Assembly: GCA_008973525.1 (NCBI GenBank)
Contig: WACJ01000112.1
Span: 310,001-374,000, forward strand
Source of the DNA: Stenopsyche tienmushanensis
Lineage: Eukaryota > Arthropoda > Insecta > Trichoptera > Stenopsychidae
Direction: 5' to 3'
DNA: 64,000 nucleotides
Positions 23,367-32,963 of the stretch are shown here, piece after piece. The position numbers and the translations under genes are program-made. Positions within the stretch are counted from its first letter, which is position 1, and each line of letters begins with the position of its first letter. The notes beneath the pieces were generated by a model, which had not been told where the DNA came from, made no database searches, and worked only from the letters and a program-made list of their open reading frames with translations.

Positions 23367-25976
23367 ATGAGCTCCCAGGAGAATTCCGAGGCATTCGATA
23401 CAGTGAGTTCAATAATCGTCACTTGTCAAATTGCGTACGAGTAGTATACAACGACGACTCGATAAACCGTTTTTTGTCTGCATTTCAGTAAATATAATTA
23501 TGTTGCAGATTATCACATCTTTAAATTAAAAAAATAGGTTAAATTAAACTGGTTGAAAAATATTTTCATCGTCTTAATTAAGGAATACCATAACCTCTTT
23601 ATGAAATGATATTAATAATTTATATTATTTATGGAACATATTGACAATTTACAAATTGTAGAATAACGAAAGAATTATCAGTTAAAATAAATACAAAAAA
23701 ATCAATGCTTTTGCAATGTTTACATCTATCAACGGAGTCACTTCTAATTTTGTTATGACATTTAATCACAAATTCAAATTGATGATGAAATTAAGATTGA
23801 TGCTGGACAAGTCTTGCATAAAGCTCTTCGTCAGGATAAAAGTTTCTGTTGTCAAATAAATCAAAATATTGCAGCAAAATGCAATATTTTGAGAATTGTA
23901 ACATAGGGTAATCTTTTAGACTCAATGAATACGACTTGTGGTAAATCTATATAGCTTAAATCAATAAACGTGGCCGATTGCGCTGTGATTGGCAAAGTAT
24001 TGAACATTGCTAAAAAAACAGTTATTTTTCAAAAGTCATTATAGAAAGACTTTTAATATGAGTGAAGATTTAAGGGTTAATTTAAGGTTCCAGTATGGAA
24101 TAGATCCCCTAGTGCTTGTCCATCCTGAAGCCTTAACGAGGGGCGAAGGTGCCGTCTAGGGGCTCCCGTACGTATCAGACCATTTGTTGAAATGGAAATT
24201 TGTGCTCAACATTTACTTATCCATTGAATTTGAATATTACGTAGACAAAATATTTAATTCTCGAATATGATCTTTGTAATTTTTTTCAAAGACAATGTGT
24301 ATGGAAATTTGGAGACAGAGACGAGTGTCTTGTGTCTCATCATACACTCATATCGGTAGCACGGTCTTGCTGTAAAGGTACCCATACACGTTTAAATGCT
24401 CGTTGGAAATTCGGCGCAAAATTTTTTAAATTATTGAATATACTGTACAAGGTATACATTTTCATAAACATTAATTTATTGTATGGGTATAACCTTTTGT
24501 GTCATCTATTAGCCATTATTTAAAATCATTATGTAAAATCAAAATAAAACTTATATGATAATATAAATATAAATGTAAATACACACAAATTACAATGCTA
24601 TATTTTTCAAAAAGCACTTCTTTCTGCTCACAACTCACTATGTCACTTTGTTACGAACAAGGCTTAAGAACAAAATAAGTATCTAGAAGTCGAGGCTCGA
24701 TTGTTCGTGTTGTCTTGAGAACATGCGTTTGCTTTGATAATTAAGATACTCGCATTATTCTTATTGTTGAACAATTTTGTTATTCCCCATTGACTGCTCT
24801 GGAGCAGTGTCAGTAGTTGAGTATCACCACTCCTTTACAAAATTTACTCCTTCAGAAGTAAACTGGCAGGCTTGCACGATAACCCTGTTCTTTTATTTTC
24901 GCAACACATTAATAGGCAAAAATATCTGAACAACAGAAAGCAGATGCCATGCAAGTAGAACATTTAGAGGTATTCCAAACAAATGAACGAATATTATCTG
25001 CTATCAACAGTGGTAAGGTTCATTTATTGAGATTGGTTCATTATCAAGCTTATTGCATGCTGCGGCAGAGCTGACAGAAAAGTGGATTTACATTATAGAG
25101 CATAGCATGTCTGCTCTTTAGTCTGAATGTGTTCATTGAATTCTGAAAATTGGCTTGGGTGGTTTAATTGTATCCCAATTGTTTCCCTTTCAGGACCTAA
25201 GTGAGGAAAAAATACTGAGGGAGCCAGGTCAGGGCTGTAGGGAGGCTGGGGAACCAATGGGACATGAGTCCTGGCCGGAAAATCATTGACAATGAAGACG
25301 ATGTGCCTTAATGCATTGTCATGATGAAATTTCCATACGTATTTGTTTTCTTCGGCTATGTGATAGGCACGACATTATCAAAGAGTTGATTATTTGTTTT
25401 AATTGATAAACACATTTTTTCGATTATACACACAACTTTATTCGATTATAATTTTGTTTCTAACATGTAGGTAGACATCAAGCAATACTATTTAAAAAGT
25501 TACATTATTTTTTTCCTGTTGTTAAAGTTTGAAGAAGATGATGGAGGTGATCCCCAACTCGGCGCAACATCATCAGGGCGCAAGCGTCTTTTCAGTAAAG
25601 AGCTGCGATGTATGATGTATGGATTCGGTGATGATCAGAATCCATTTACTGAAAGTGTTGACCTACTTGAAGATCTTGTGATTGAGTTTATTACAGAAAC
25701 TACTCATCGGTAAATATAATATTCTTTAATATGTTTTTAAAAAAACCATTTTCATCGGAAGTATCCACGTTTCAAAACTACAAAATTAATTGCAGAGCAA
25801 TGGAGATTGGCAGGACAGGACGCGTTCAAGTGGAGGATATTGTGTTTCTCGTTCGGAAAGATCATAGGAAGTATGCTAGGGTTAAGGACTTGTTGACTAT
25901 GAACGAAGAGTTGAAGAAAGCTCGTAAAGCTTTTGACGAAGGGAAATTTACAGGTAACTTGGAAGGCAGTCAATAA
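23367..25976 (+). CDS. Taf13: TAF13, TFIID histone-fold subunit
   Basis: Exons 23367-23402, 25528-25709 and 25796-25976 encode 132 aa. TAF13 pairs with TAF11 through a histone fold inside TFIID, the nuclear complex that binds core promoters for RNA polymerase II. The call is secure. Residues 33-52 (LFSKELRCMMYGFGDDQNPF) and the EDLVIEFI, GRVQVEDIVFL and NEELKKARKAFDE blocks are hallmark TAF13 sequence, and the length is close to the 124 aa of human TAF13. Splice sites are ACA/GTGAGT, CG/GTAAAT, TTAAAG/TTT and TTGCAG/A, and phases agree (0, then 2). The start is the only ATG giving an acidic N-terminus in frame. Intron 1 is 2.1 kb and holds a mariner relic and a family C fragment. The C-terminal tail is uncertain: a donor at 25954 could replace the last seven residues by splicing to 26461 or 31285. 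Confidence 0.93.
24975..25100. repeat. Repeat family C fragment in TAF13 intron 1
   Basis: Shares ATTAT(C/G)TGCTATC(A/G)ACAG, the CAAGCTT block and the GCTGCGGC...CTGACAG block with 630-775 and 19040-19110. Truncated at both ends. Confidence 0.5.
25110..25360 (-). pseudogene. mariner transposase C-terminal relic
   Basis: Minus-strand translation gives KFHHDNALRH, then a stretch corresponding to the linker, then PPYSPDLAPSVFF. 'HHDNAp.H' and 'PPYSPDLAP' are the second and third catalytic-core blocks of mariner transposases. The third acidic residue would follow the conserved 'LAP' and reads Ser here. The relic lies antisense inside TAF13 intron 1; the N-terminal half is absent. Confidence 0.75.
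25954..25959 (+). other. Alternative splice donor in TAF13 last exon
   Basis: ACAG/GTAACT after residue 125 (GKFTG). Splicing to a good acceptor at 26460 (TTTTGCAG) would give the tail DGIKK. Splicing to one at 31284 (TTGTTTAG) would give GETSKSK. Either would remove NLEGSQ. Which tail is used cannot be told from sequence alone. Confidence 0.35.
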
Positions 25977-26642
25977 ATGCATGATCGCTTAAGCCTTTTT
26001 TGAAAAATAATTATTTGCTAATTACGTTTTGTTATGACATATGCATGTTGATTGTCGAAATAAATTTTATTTTCGGATTGTTTTATTAATATTTAAGAAC
26101 GTAATTAATATTTTATTTTGCTTATTAAAGCAACAAAACTCAGATATATATATATACAGGAATATGCTTGATATAGTTTTATGATTGCATTACATTGTAT
26201 TTAAATTATAACAACAAATTAATATAATATTGGAATTTTTATTTTAACATTTGGTCCAAAAACCTAATCAACCTTTATAATAATTATGTCATGATGTAAG
26301 CATGGTATAGTTATATAGACCATTTTTATGTTAAGTTTATATCATTTTATTTTATGTAATTTTTATATAAAAAATTGCTAGTAAATTAGTTTTTAATATT
26401 TGTCAGAGCAAATGTTACCAATTTAAAGAAAATAGGTTTTATCAATATTTTCATTTTGCAGATGGCATTAAAAAATAAGTCTAATTTTTAAATATTTCGG
26501 TTGATAAAACTGTCTTTGGTTTGGATAATGGTGTTGAGTCTGATTATGGTTGTGTTTCTACACATCTCGTTAAGCATTGGTCATTAAACTGTTTACACTT
26601 TGCTATATTTTATAGCATACTTTTGCTATCAAATGAAAAGTA
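25977..26642. other. TAF13 3' flank, AT-rich
   Basis: A polyadenylation hexamer AATAAA lies at 26059-26064, 83 bases after the TAA, which suits the three-exon form. A candidate acceptor lies at 26460. Nothing else is recognised. Confidence 0.5.
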
Positions 26643-26920
26643 CACTCATCCCTCGATTTACGCGGTACCCATTTTACGCAGTTTCACTTTTACGCGGTCA
26701 GAATTTTTTTTTAAAAAAAATCAAACATGTTTTGAGGCACGCGTCACACAAACGCGTATATTGCATCAGGTTACTCCCATTTCTAAGACCAGACGTCTGT
26801 AACCCCTTCAAATGCGTCAAGTGACGCTCCTCCTTGTGTCCCGTTTTTTAATTAACTTGAAGTTTCGATTTACGTGCTTTCTCTTGGAACGTATCTACAG
26901 CGTAAATCGAGGGATGAGTG
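26643..26920. repeat. Tigger/pogo-type MITE with exact 21-bp inverted ends
   Basis: TA duplications at 26641-26642 and 26921-26922 flank perfect inverted ends CACTCATCCCTCGATTTACG. The interior (278 bp in total) repeats similar 'TTTACGCGG' motifs near the left end and has no transposase. Tip sequence and TA target match the Tigger/pogo branch of Tc1-mariner. The lack of decay in the ends suggests fairly recent mobility. Confidence 0.85.
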
Positions 26921-26922
26921 TA

Positions 26923-27351
26923 TATGGAATTCAGGTTGATGTCTTTACGTTGAGGCCCTCTGTGTCTGTTCGGTTTTTTGGTCTGAGACAAGTTCTACCA
27001 TTCAACTCCATTTCCACCCTAGATATGTGTGCTTTTCTATCACGCTTTCAATATTACGCGGTATGTATGTTATAGAAAGCCTAGTTTTTTAATTGAAGGT
27101 TGGTATTTTATTCACAATGCTGTGTAAAAGTGAAACTGTGTATTTCAAGAGATGAGAATGTTTCTTGAATTAAATTGTTTGTTCAAAAATTAATTACAAA
27201 AACAGTTTTATCATATATTTTCTTATTTGAGAAGACATTTTTTGGGATAACCATTTGATTGCTTTAATAAAGCAATCAAACCATTATGTTTGAACTATTT
27301 TATAATTATCTATTTTTATGTTAAAACAAAATGCTTTCAACAGTTTGTAAG
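26923..27351. other. AT-rich spacer
   Basis: A short palindrome (TTTGATTGCTTTAATAAAGCAATCAAA, about 27255-27281) is present. No gene. Confidence 0.4.
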
Positions 27352-27353
27352 TA

Positions 27354-27629
27354 CAGTAGACCCGCGGTAATCCGATAAATGTATTGTAAGGCAGTGTCGG
27401 ATTGACCAATTTGTGATCCCCCGGCCCCTTGTAGCTCAGAACTTTTTGGAAAAGAGTACTTGTAATCTAAAAAAATATGAAAATGATGAGGTATACATAG
27501 ACAACACAAGGTTTCATATTTATTTACATTGACGGAGCTTTATTGTACATATGTACTATACTTGTATTGTGATATCGGACTACAGGGGGCACCGGATTAG
27601 ACTGAGGCTGGATTACCGCAGGTCTGCTA
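27354..27629. repeat. Tigger/pogo-type MITE, diverged
   Basis: The left tip is CAGTAGACCCGCGGTAATCC. The right tip, read inverted, is TAGCAGACCTGCGGTAATCC. The element is flanked by TA at 27352-27353 and 27630-27631. It is 276 bp without coding capacity. The more diverged tips suggest it is older than the MITE at 26643. Confidence 0.75.
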
Positions 27630-27631
27630 TA

Positions 27632-28444
27632 ATACAATATATTAACGTTTCACTAAAAATAAGTGCACTATTGGTAACACTTGGCTTGGTGGACCATCTA
27701 TGTAGATTTGTTCTTCTGAATAATAACATACAGTAGCTCAAAAACTTTCTTTATTATTTTCATTTAGCAATTTATTTCAATTTAAAAAATTACATAATTA
27801 AATGCTTCACTCAAAAACCCTTTAAAGCTATATATGTATACAGAAAATTTGGCTTCTGTTCTTGGCATTTTTTAATTATGGATCTTTAAAAACGATCTAT
27901 AGAATTTCTGCATGCTTATTTAAGAAATAAAATGAACCTATTCTTGCCTAATCTGTAATTTAAAAATAGACAAGCACAGTATGTGTTAAAATCTCATGAT
28001 GCTTAAATTATTTGGGCAAATTCGGTTCCTTTTAATGATCTTAATCCATTTCTTTAAAATTTAATTAGTTTGTTGTTTATCTAGTGACACAAATTGTACA
28101 ATTTAAACTAAATATATTTTTACTTGGATCAATAAAATGCATGAAATCAAAAACTTATAAATCAATGTAATAGAGCGATTGAATATAAATCATTCAATTT
28201 ATTTTATAGAAAAAAGTCTCATTACCATTTATCTAAAATTCTTAGCTCAGTGAACTCAATTATGTTACAAATAATGCCTATTTTGAACAAGTAATAACGA
28301 CTTAAGAAGTAGTCTAGTTCCTTATTTGTTTTTTATAATTCTATATTATTGACAATTTCTTAAATGTTTTATGCTCTATATTGTAGGATTATCATTTAGC
28401 TTAATACATATATTTTTAATTTTTTTACACCACATGTGATGCCA
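27632..28444. other. AT-rich, nothing recognised
   Basis: No coding or repeat signal noticed between the MITE and the SINE. Confidence 0.4.
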
Positions 28445-28570
28445 ACCTGTAAGTAGTCCCGTGGTTAAGCGGTTGGACTCGTAACTTAATCATCTTGGAT
28501 TCAAATCTAAAGGAAGTGTGGTTTGGCCACCACATGGTTGGTAATGGTCCCATAATAGGGATTGCTAAAT
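28445..28570 (+). repeat. tRNA-derived SINE, copy 2
   Basis: GTGGTTAAGCGGTTGGACTC (A-box region) and GGATTCAAATC (B-box) lie about 30 bp apart, as in a tRNA head. The body GGAAGTGTGG...AATGGTCCCATAATAGGG is shared with the minus-strand copy at 19310-19476. There is no acceptor stem, so it is not a functional tRNA. Confidence 0.7.
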
Positions 28571-28619
28571 CGGATTGTTAAGTCTTTATACTTCGTTGTA
28601 ATGCGGAAATTGTTTAAAA

Positions 28620-29619
28620 AACAAACTAATTTTTTTTCAAAGTTGACACATCTAAAGAATTCCAACTATCTGCTGTGATGTAGCAACAATCTTTTAGATT
28701 TATTTTCTCGTAGAAGCTGATAACTGTTTATTCATTATTTTCATCTGCTAGCTATAATCTCGAAGCATCTGATTTCTATGTAAAAGTTTGAATGTTTCTA
28801 TTACACTCTGATCCATCAGTTGTATTACTGATGTGCCATTTGGTGGATGAAAGTTTACCGTAAACTTTTCATCAATCTGGTTTCTATAGATGGGTGGAAT
28901 AGTGCATCATCTAGTAATAACAATGTTTTCTTTCTTTTATCTATTGAGTTTTGATATTTTTTCAATTCTGGTATGAACTGTTTTTCATACCATTGAAAAA
29001 CTTCACCATTCATCCAGGCTTTTATTGATGATCATATTCAACTGAAAGGTTTTTGATATTTTTAAAACATCTGGAGTTCTTTAATTTTTTTAATGACAAG
29101 CAGTGGCAGATTGTCTGCCTGCTGCATTTGCACACAACGTTATAGTGATACATTCTTACCTAGTTAGTTTTGTACCTAGGTGAAGTATTTTCATGTCTTG
29201 ATGCTAAAGATTAGTTGAGTAGTTTTTTTCTAATTTAAACTGGTCTTATCAGCATTGTATATAAATTCTTCCTTCTCCATGAATAGCTTCAATGTGTCAA
29301 TGAATGTGTCCTTAAAATTTTTCTACACAGTCTGAACTTGCATTGAAGGTGGAATTGCCATTTAATTTTGTATTAAAAAATATTGCTTTTTCACACAATA
29401 ATTAACCAGATATTGTCTGTCCAGTTGATCGTCTTTGTATGAACCACATAAAAATACACTCTTCAAGTTAAGTATTCCCTGATTTGTTTTCATAACTTTT
29501 CTGATGAAACTTCGTAATATGAAATCCATCACACATGTGAGCCAAAGTGAACACACCAAAATTATGTTTTATATCGAATAATCAGGATAATCAAGGTCCG
29601 GATAATTGAGGTTGTACTG
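28620..29619 (-). pseudogene. Tigger/jerky-type transposase relic
   Basis: Minus-strand frames spell, in order, an 'NADKTSLN' block (functional relatives have NADETGL), LPLLVIKK, KAWMNGE, 'WYEKQFIPELKKYQ', LLLLDDALFHPSIET and 'PPNGTSVIQLMDQSVIETF'. These are the conserved DDE-domain blocks of Tigger/jerky transposases, interrupted by many stops and shifts. The right terminal repeat, inverted, is CAGTACAACCTCAATTATCC, followed by TA (29620-29621). The left end was not identified; it may lie beyond the SINE at 28445. Confidence 0.85.
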
Positions 29620-29850
29620 TATGATCAATAGAGTTAGTAAAGTTTCAAGTTGCCTCCATAAGTATTGAAGCTAGTTTAGATATCTTTTTCTCATTTCAAT
29701 CTCTAATTATATAAAAACACTTATCTTATTAACACCTTAAGGACTGTTAATAATTTATTTGATATATGTGCTTAGGACAGCACGATTTTGTACATAATTG
29801 CATGTTTTCCATAAGTTCACTAAATTTATGGAAATTTCCGTACTAGCACG

Positions 29851-29858
29851 GAACCAGT
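29851..29858. repeat. 8-bp target duplication, left
   Basis: GAACCAGT immediately before the left tip CAGTGATGTAGTG. The identical GAACCAGT follows the right tip at 31022-31029. An eight-base duplication is the hAT hallmark. Confidence 0.9.
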
Positions 29859-30098
29859 CAGTGATGTAGTGCTAAATAAAAAAGTCTGGGAGCGCTGATT
29901 AATTATAATATTTCAGTACCCCCTCCCCTACCAGCAGTGATACAATTTTCGCACCAAGTTTCCAACCAAACGGTCTTCAATTTAACTAATTTAAGTTACA
30001 ATAAATTTTAAAAACATATATTATGCAAAATTTCCAAATCGTTTAGAAAAAAGTGTGGGAGCGCCGACCCCACGCGCCCCCGCCCCACTACACCACTG
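29859..30098. repeat. hAT MITE, complete copy
   Basis: 240 bp from CAGTGATGTAGTG to CACTACACCACTG. Nearly identical over about 230 bp to 30787-31021, with only a handful of differences (for example in the CCCCCTCCC run and in GCGCCCCCGCC against GCGCCCTCGCC). Confidence 0.85.
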
Positions 30099-30100
30099 GC

Positions 30101-30781
30101 GGGCACACAAATATCGATCCGAGGGCGTGTGGAAATAGCTCCGCGGGCGTCCAGAAATGGAACCGCGGGCACAAAGATATCGATCCGCGGGCGTGCAGAA
30201 ATGGCTCCGCGACCGCCCAGAAATGGAACCGCGGGCACACAGATATCGATCCGCGGGCGTGCAGAAATAGCTCCGGGGGCGCCCAGAAATGGAACCGCGG
30301 GCACACAGATATCGATCCGCGGGCGTGCAGAAATAGCTCCGCGGGCGCCCAGAAATGGAACCGCGGGCACACAGATATCGATCCGCGGGCGTGCAGAAAT
30401 AGCTCCGGGGGCGCCCAGAAATGGAACCGCGGGCACACAGATATCGATCCGCGGGCGTGCAGAAATAGCTCCGCGGGCGCCCAGAAATGGAACCGCGGGC
30501 ACACAGATATCGATCCGCGGGCGTGCAGAAATAGCTCCGCGGGCGCCCAGAAATGGAACCGCAGGCACACAGATATCGATCCGCGGGCGTGCAGAAATAG
30601 CTCCGCGGGCGCCCAGAAATGGAACCGCGGGCACACAGATATCGATCCGCGGGCGTGCAGAAATAGCTCCGCGGGCGCTCAGAAATGGAACCGCGGGCAC
30701 ACAGATATCGATCCGCGGGCGTGCAGAAATAGCTCCGCGGGCGCTCAGAAATGGAACCGCGGGCACACAGATATCGATCCT
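30101..30781. repeat. 66-bp minisatellite, about 10 copies
   Basis: The unit carries GGGCACACAGATATCGATCC, GCGGGCGTGCAGAAATAGCTC and CCCAGAAATGGAACC. Copies are almost identical; a few alternate (CCGGGGGC against CCGCGGGC) every other unit, and the left-most units are most diverged. Because 66 is a multiple of three and the unit lacks stops in several frames, 180-250-codon frames run through it on both strands. These have no start context or family and are not genes. GC content is far above the surroundings. Confidence 0.93.
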
Positions 30782-30786
30782 ATATA

Positions 30787-31021
30787 GATAGTGCTAAATA
30801 AAAAAGTTTGGGAGCGCTGATTAATTATAATATTTCAGTACCCCCCTCCCATACCAGCAGTGATACAATTTTCGCACCAAGTTTCCAACCAAACGGTCTT
30901 CAATTTAACTAATTTAAGTTACAATAAATTTTAAAAACATATATTATGCAAAATTTCCAAATCGTTTAGAAAAAAGTGTGGGAGCGCCGACCCCACGCGC
31001 CCTCGCCCCACTACACCACTG
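30787..31021. repeat. hAT MITE, second copy, left tip missing
   Basis: Begins within GTGCTAAATAAAAAAG, directly after the minisatellite, and ends with the intact right tip CACTACACCACTG. Same orientation as 29859-30098. Confidence 0.85.
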
Positions 31022-31029
31022 GAACCAGT

Positions 31030-31740
31030 CCTTCAAGTGTTCCTTCCGTCCGTCAAAAGTTGACTGATTTTACTTGATGCTTCGATCCCTCTATTACATC
31101 ATTAATAAGTAGAGACATTTTGCTTTAGCTAATCATATCTTTTCATATTAACCTTTTCTTTCTTTGTAAAACATTAAATTAACAGAAATGGTATAATGTG
31201 CAGTTTTAAAATTGTCGTTAAGTTAGAGAAGGTTAAAAAAAGTCTTTATAGTTATCGTAAATAACACATTTGTTTCTTGTTTAGGTGAAACTTCCAAGTC
31301 GAAATAAAATTTCATCAAAGTATGGAAAAAAGTTTTGTTCAAATCATGAGCGTGAATATCAACATGAGCACTCATTGCCAGATGTGAAATAATGGAAATT
31401 TGTCAGTATTATAATTTTTTTTAAACTTCATAAATAAAGTGGATAAATACAACAAGTGTTCTGTTTATCAAAATTTTATTCCATTATTCCTCAACGGAAA
31501 ATTTTGATATTTGACTGAATTTGTAAAACTACTAACTCCTATTTTAATGTTTGACAATCATTTGCTTTTGAATTTGCACAGGATGCACGCATGAGCATTA
31601 TGTGTAATTGGTTTCCAATCAATTATTATTTTTAAATGAATAGAAATCAATATAATTATAAAAATAATTGTACATAATCAACATTTCTAGCCAAGCTTTT
31701 GGTACACATGCTTACGATTAATATTTCATAATTTATATAT
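31030..31740. other. AT-rich, with a candidate last exon of TAF13
   Basis: Acceptor TTGTTTAG at 31277-31284 followed by seven codons to TAA at 31305-31307, in phase with the alternative TAF13 donor. AATAAA signals follow at about 31430. Otherwise nothing recognised. Confidence 0.3.
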
Positions 31741-31742
31741 TA

Positions 31743-32036
31743 GACTGAGAGCTGGCAGCATAAATTGAGGGTCATTTAAGATATGTGGACAATTTAATAG
31801 TAGTGCTCTAATAATGAATAATACGACTTTTTATTAATTTGAAACCGAAACAATATACTAATCTGGCAACGTGTTAACAATTACTATTTTCATTAGATTT
31901 CAACCCCTCCTCTCCCAAATCCAACGGAATTCAGTCGCCAGACCATCATAATGATAGTCTTGAAACACGTCAGAACACAACTATTAAATTATCCACGTGT
32001 GTTAGATGACCCTCAATTTATGCTGCCAGCTCTCGG
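31743..32036. repeat. MITE with about 31-bp inverted ends, TA target
   Basis: GAGAGCTGGCAGCATAAATT and the following GAGGGTCAT at 31746-31774 are repeated in exact inversion at 32005-32034. TA lies at both borders (31741-31742 and 32037-32038). The 294-bp interior is AT-rich and non-coding. The TA target and long ends suggest the Tc1-mariner superfamily. Confidence 0.8.
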
Positions 32037-32038
32037 TA

Positions 32039-32683
32039 TATACGTATGTGTAGCTTTTCATCCAAAATGCTTTGGTTCGTTTTCATCCATTTGTTTATTT
32101 AAATTCAAGATTTGTATGCCAGTCTTCACTATCTATTCAGCAATCATGCGTTCTTCTAGTGATTACAACTTGGGTTTTATTTAAATTGATCACTAATTCT
32201 ATACTATCACAGATCTATTATTAATTATATTGTAGCTTAGTTTTTCAAGGTTCGATAGAAATATGTAAGTATAATAATGTTAATACTGTAATTAACAACT
32301 AGACCAACTAAGATAACTAGAAAATAATGAATATTTGTAAAATTTTAAAAATGACTGCTACCAACAAGCCAAATTAAGGTGCTACTGTATTTTGTGGCTA
32401 TTGATATATGGCAATTTAAACATTGCACATTTAAAAGCGTTTTAATAATTCATAATTTAGACTAAAAGCAATTTATATTAAATATACTGGAAAAGAATAT
32501 CATTTTTCTGTAACTATTTTAATGATCAATTGTGGTTGATTAGTTGATCTTTCATAAGTTTATGTGATATATAGTTTAAACATATAATATATTTGCACTT
32601 TTTTCTTCATTTGGAATCTTTTTCGCAATTCTATAAAAGTGAAATCCTACAAACTAATTGAATAATGCGTTATGTATAATATA
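32039..32683. other. AT-rich intergenic
   Basis: A short frame starting inside the MITE runs to 32184, but it has no support. Nothing else was noticed. Confidence 0.4.
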
Positions 32684-32687
32684 TTAA

Positions 32688-32959
32688 CACATTGTATGCG
32701 GGAGACGGAGATTACAGTCCTTGGCGCACCACTCGTTGAGAGCAGGAGACTGTGATCTCAGTCCTTTTTATTTGACTAGAGATATCTTTTAATACTATTT
32801 TAAGTGAAAATCTTTTCACACAAAAATATATTTAAGCTGGCCGATCTCTCGATTTACAGTATCATTTTTCAATAGCCTTGAAATCGTCTTTTACATACAT
32901 GGCACAGACGTTCCCGCGCCAGGCGTTATCACTCATCGAACAGACCCATATATAAAGTG
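32688..32959. mobile_element. TTAA-flanked element, piggyBac-like, small
   Basis: TTAA at 32684-32687 and 32960-32963. Tips are CACATTGTATGCGGGAG and, inverted, CACTTTATATATGGGTC. 272 bp, non-coding. Tip matching is imperfect. A TTAACCCTATGCGGTCG start at 32992 may be another truncated relative. Confidence 0.5.
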
Positions 32960-32963
32960 TTAA

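Larger units (their letters stand above)
29859..31021. mobile_element. hAT composite: MITE - minisatellite - MITE
   Basis: A 1163-bp unit with hAT-type tips (CAGTGATGTAGTG and, inverted, CAGTGGTGTAGTG) between perfect 8-bp duplications. It consists of a complete 240-bp MITE (29859-30098), about 680 bp of 66-bp tandem repeats, and a second direct copy of the MITE (about 30787-31021) that lost its left tip. No 8-bp duplication is seen at the inner ends, so the outer ends moved as one unit, or the interior expanded after insertion. No transposase is present. Confidence 0.85.

Noticed and set aside
28445..28520. Functional tRNA gene
   Set aside because: A- and B-box-like sequences are present but no acceptor stem pairs, and the same body occurs in another copy at 19310, so it is a SINE.
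27354..29619. One full-length Tigger transposon from 27354 to 29619
   Set aside because: 27354-27629 has its own matched pair of tips and TA borders, and its tip differs clearly from the right end at 29619. Better read as a separate MITE plus a relic.
30008..30791. Four overlapping 180-252-codon frames on both strands as repeat-protein genes
   Set aside because: They are a by-product of a stop-poor 66-bp tandem unit whose length is a multiple of three. There is no start context or known family, and the array sits inside a transposable element.
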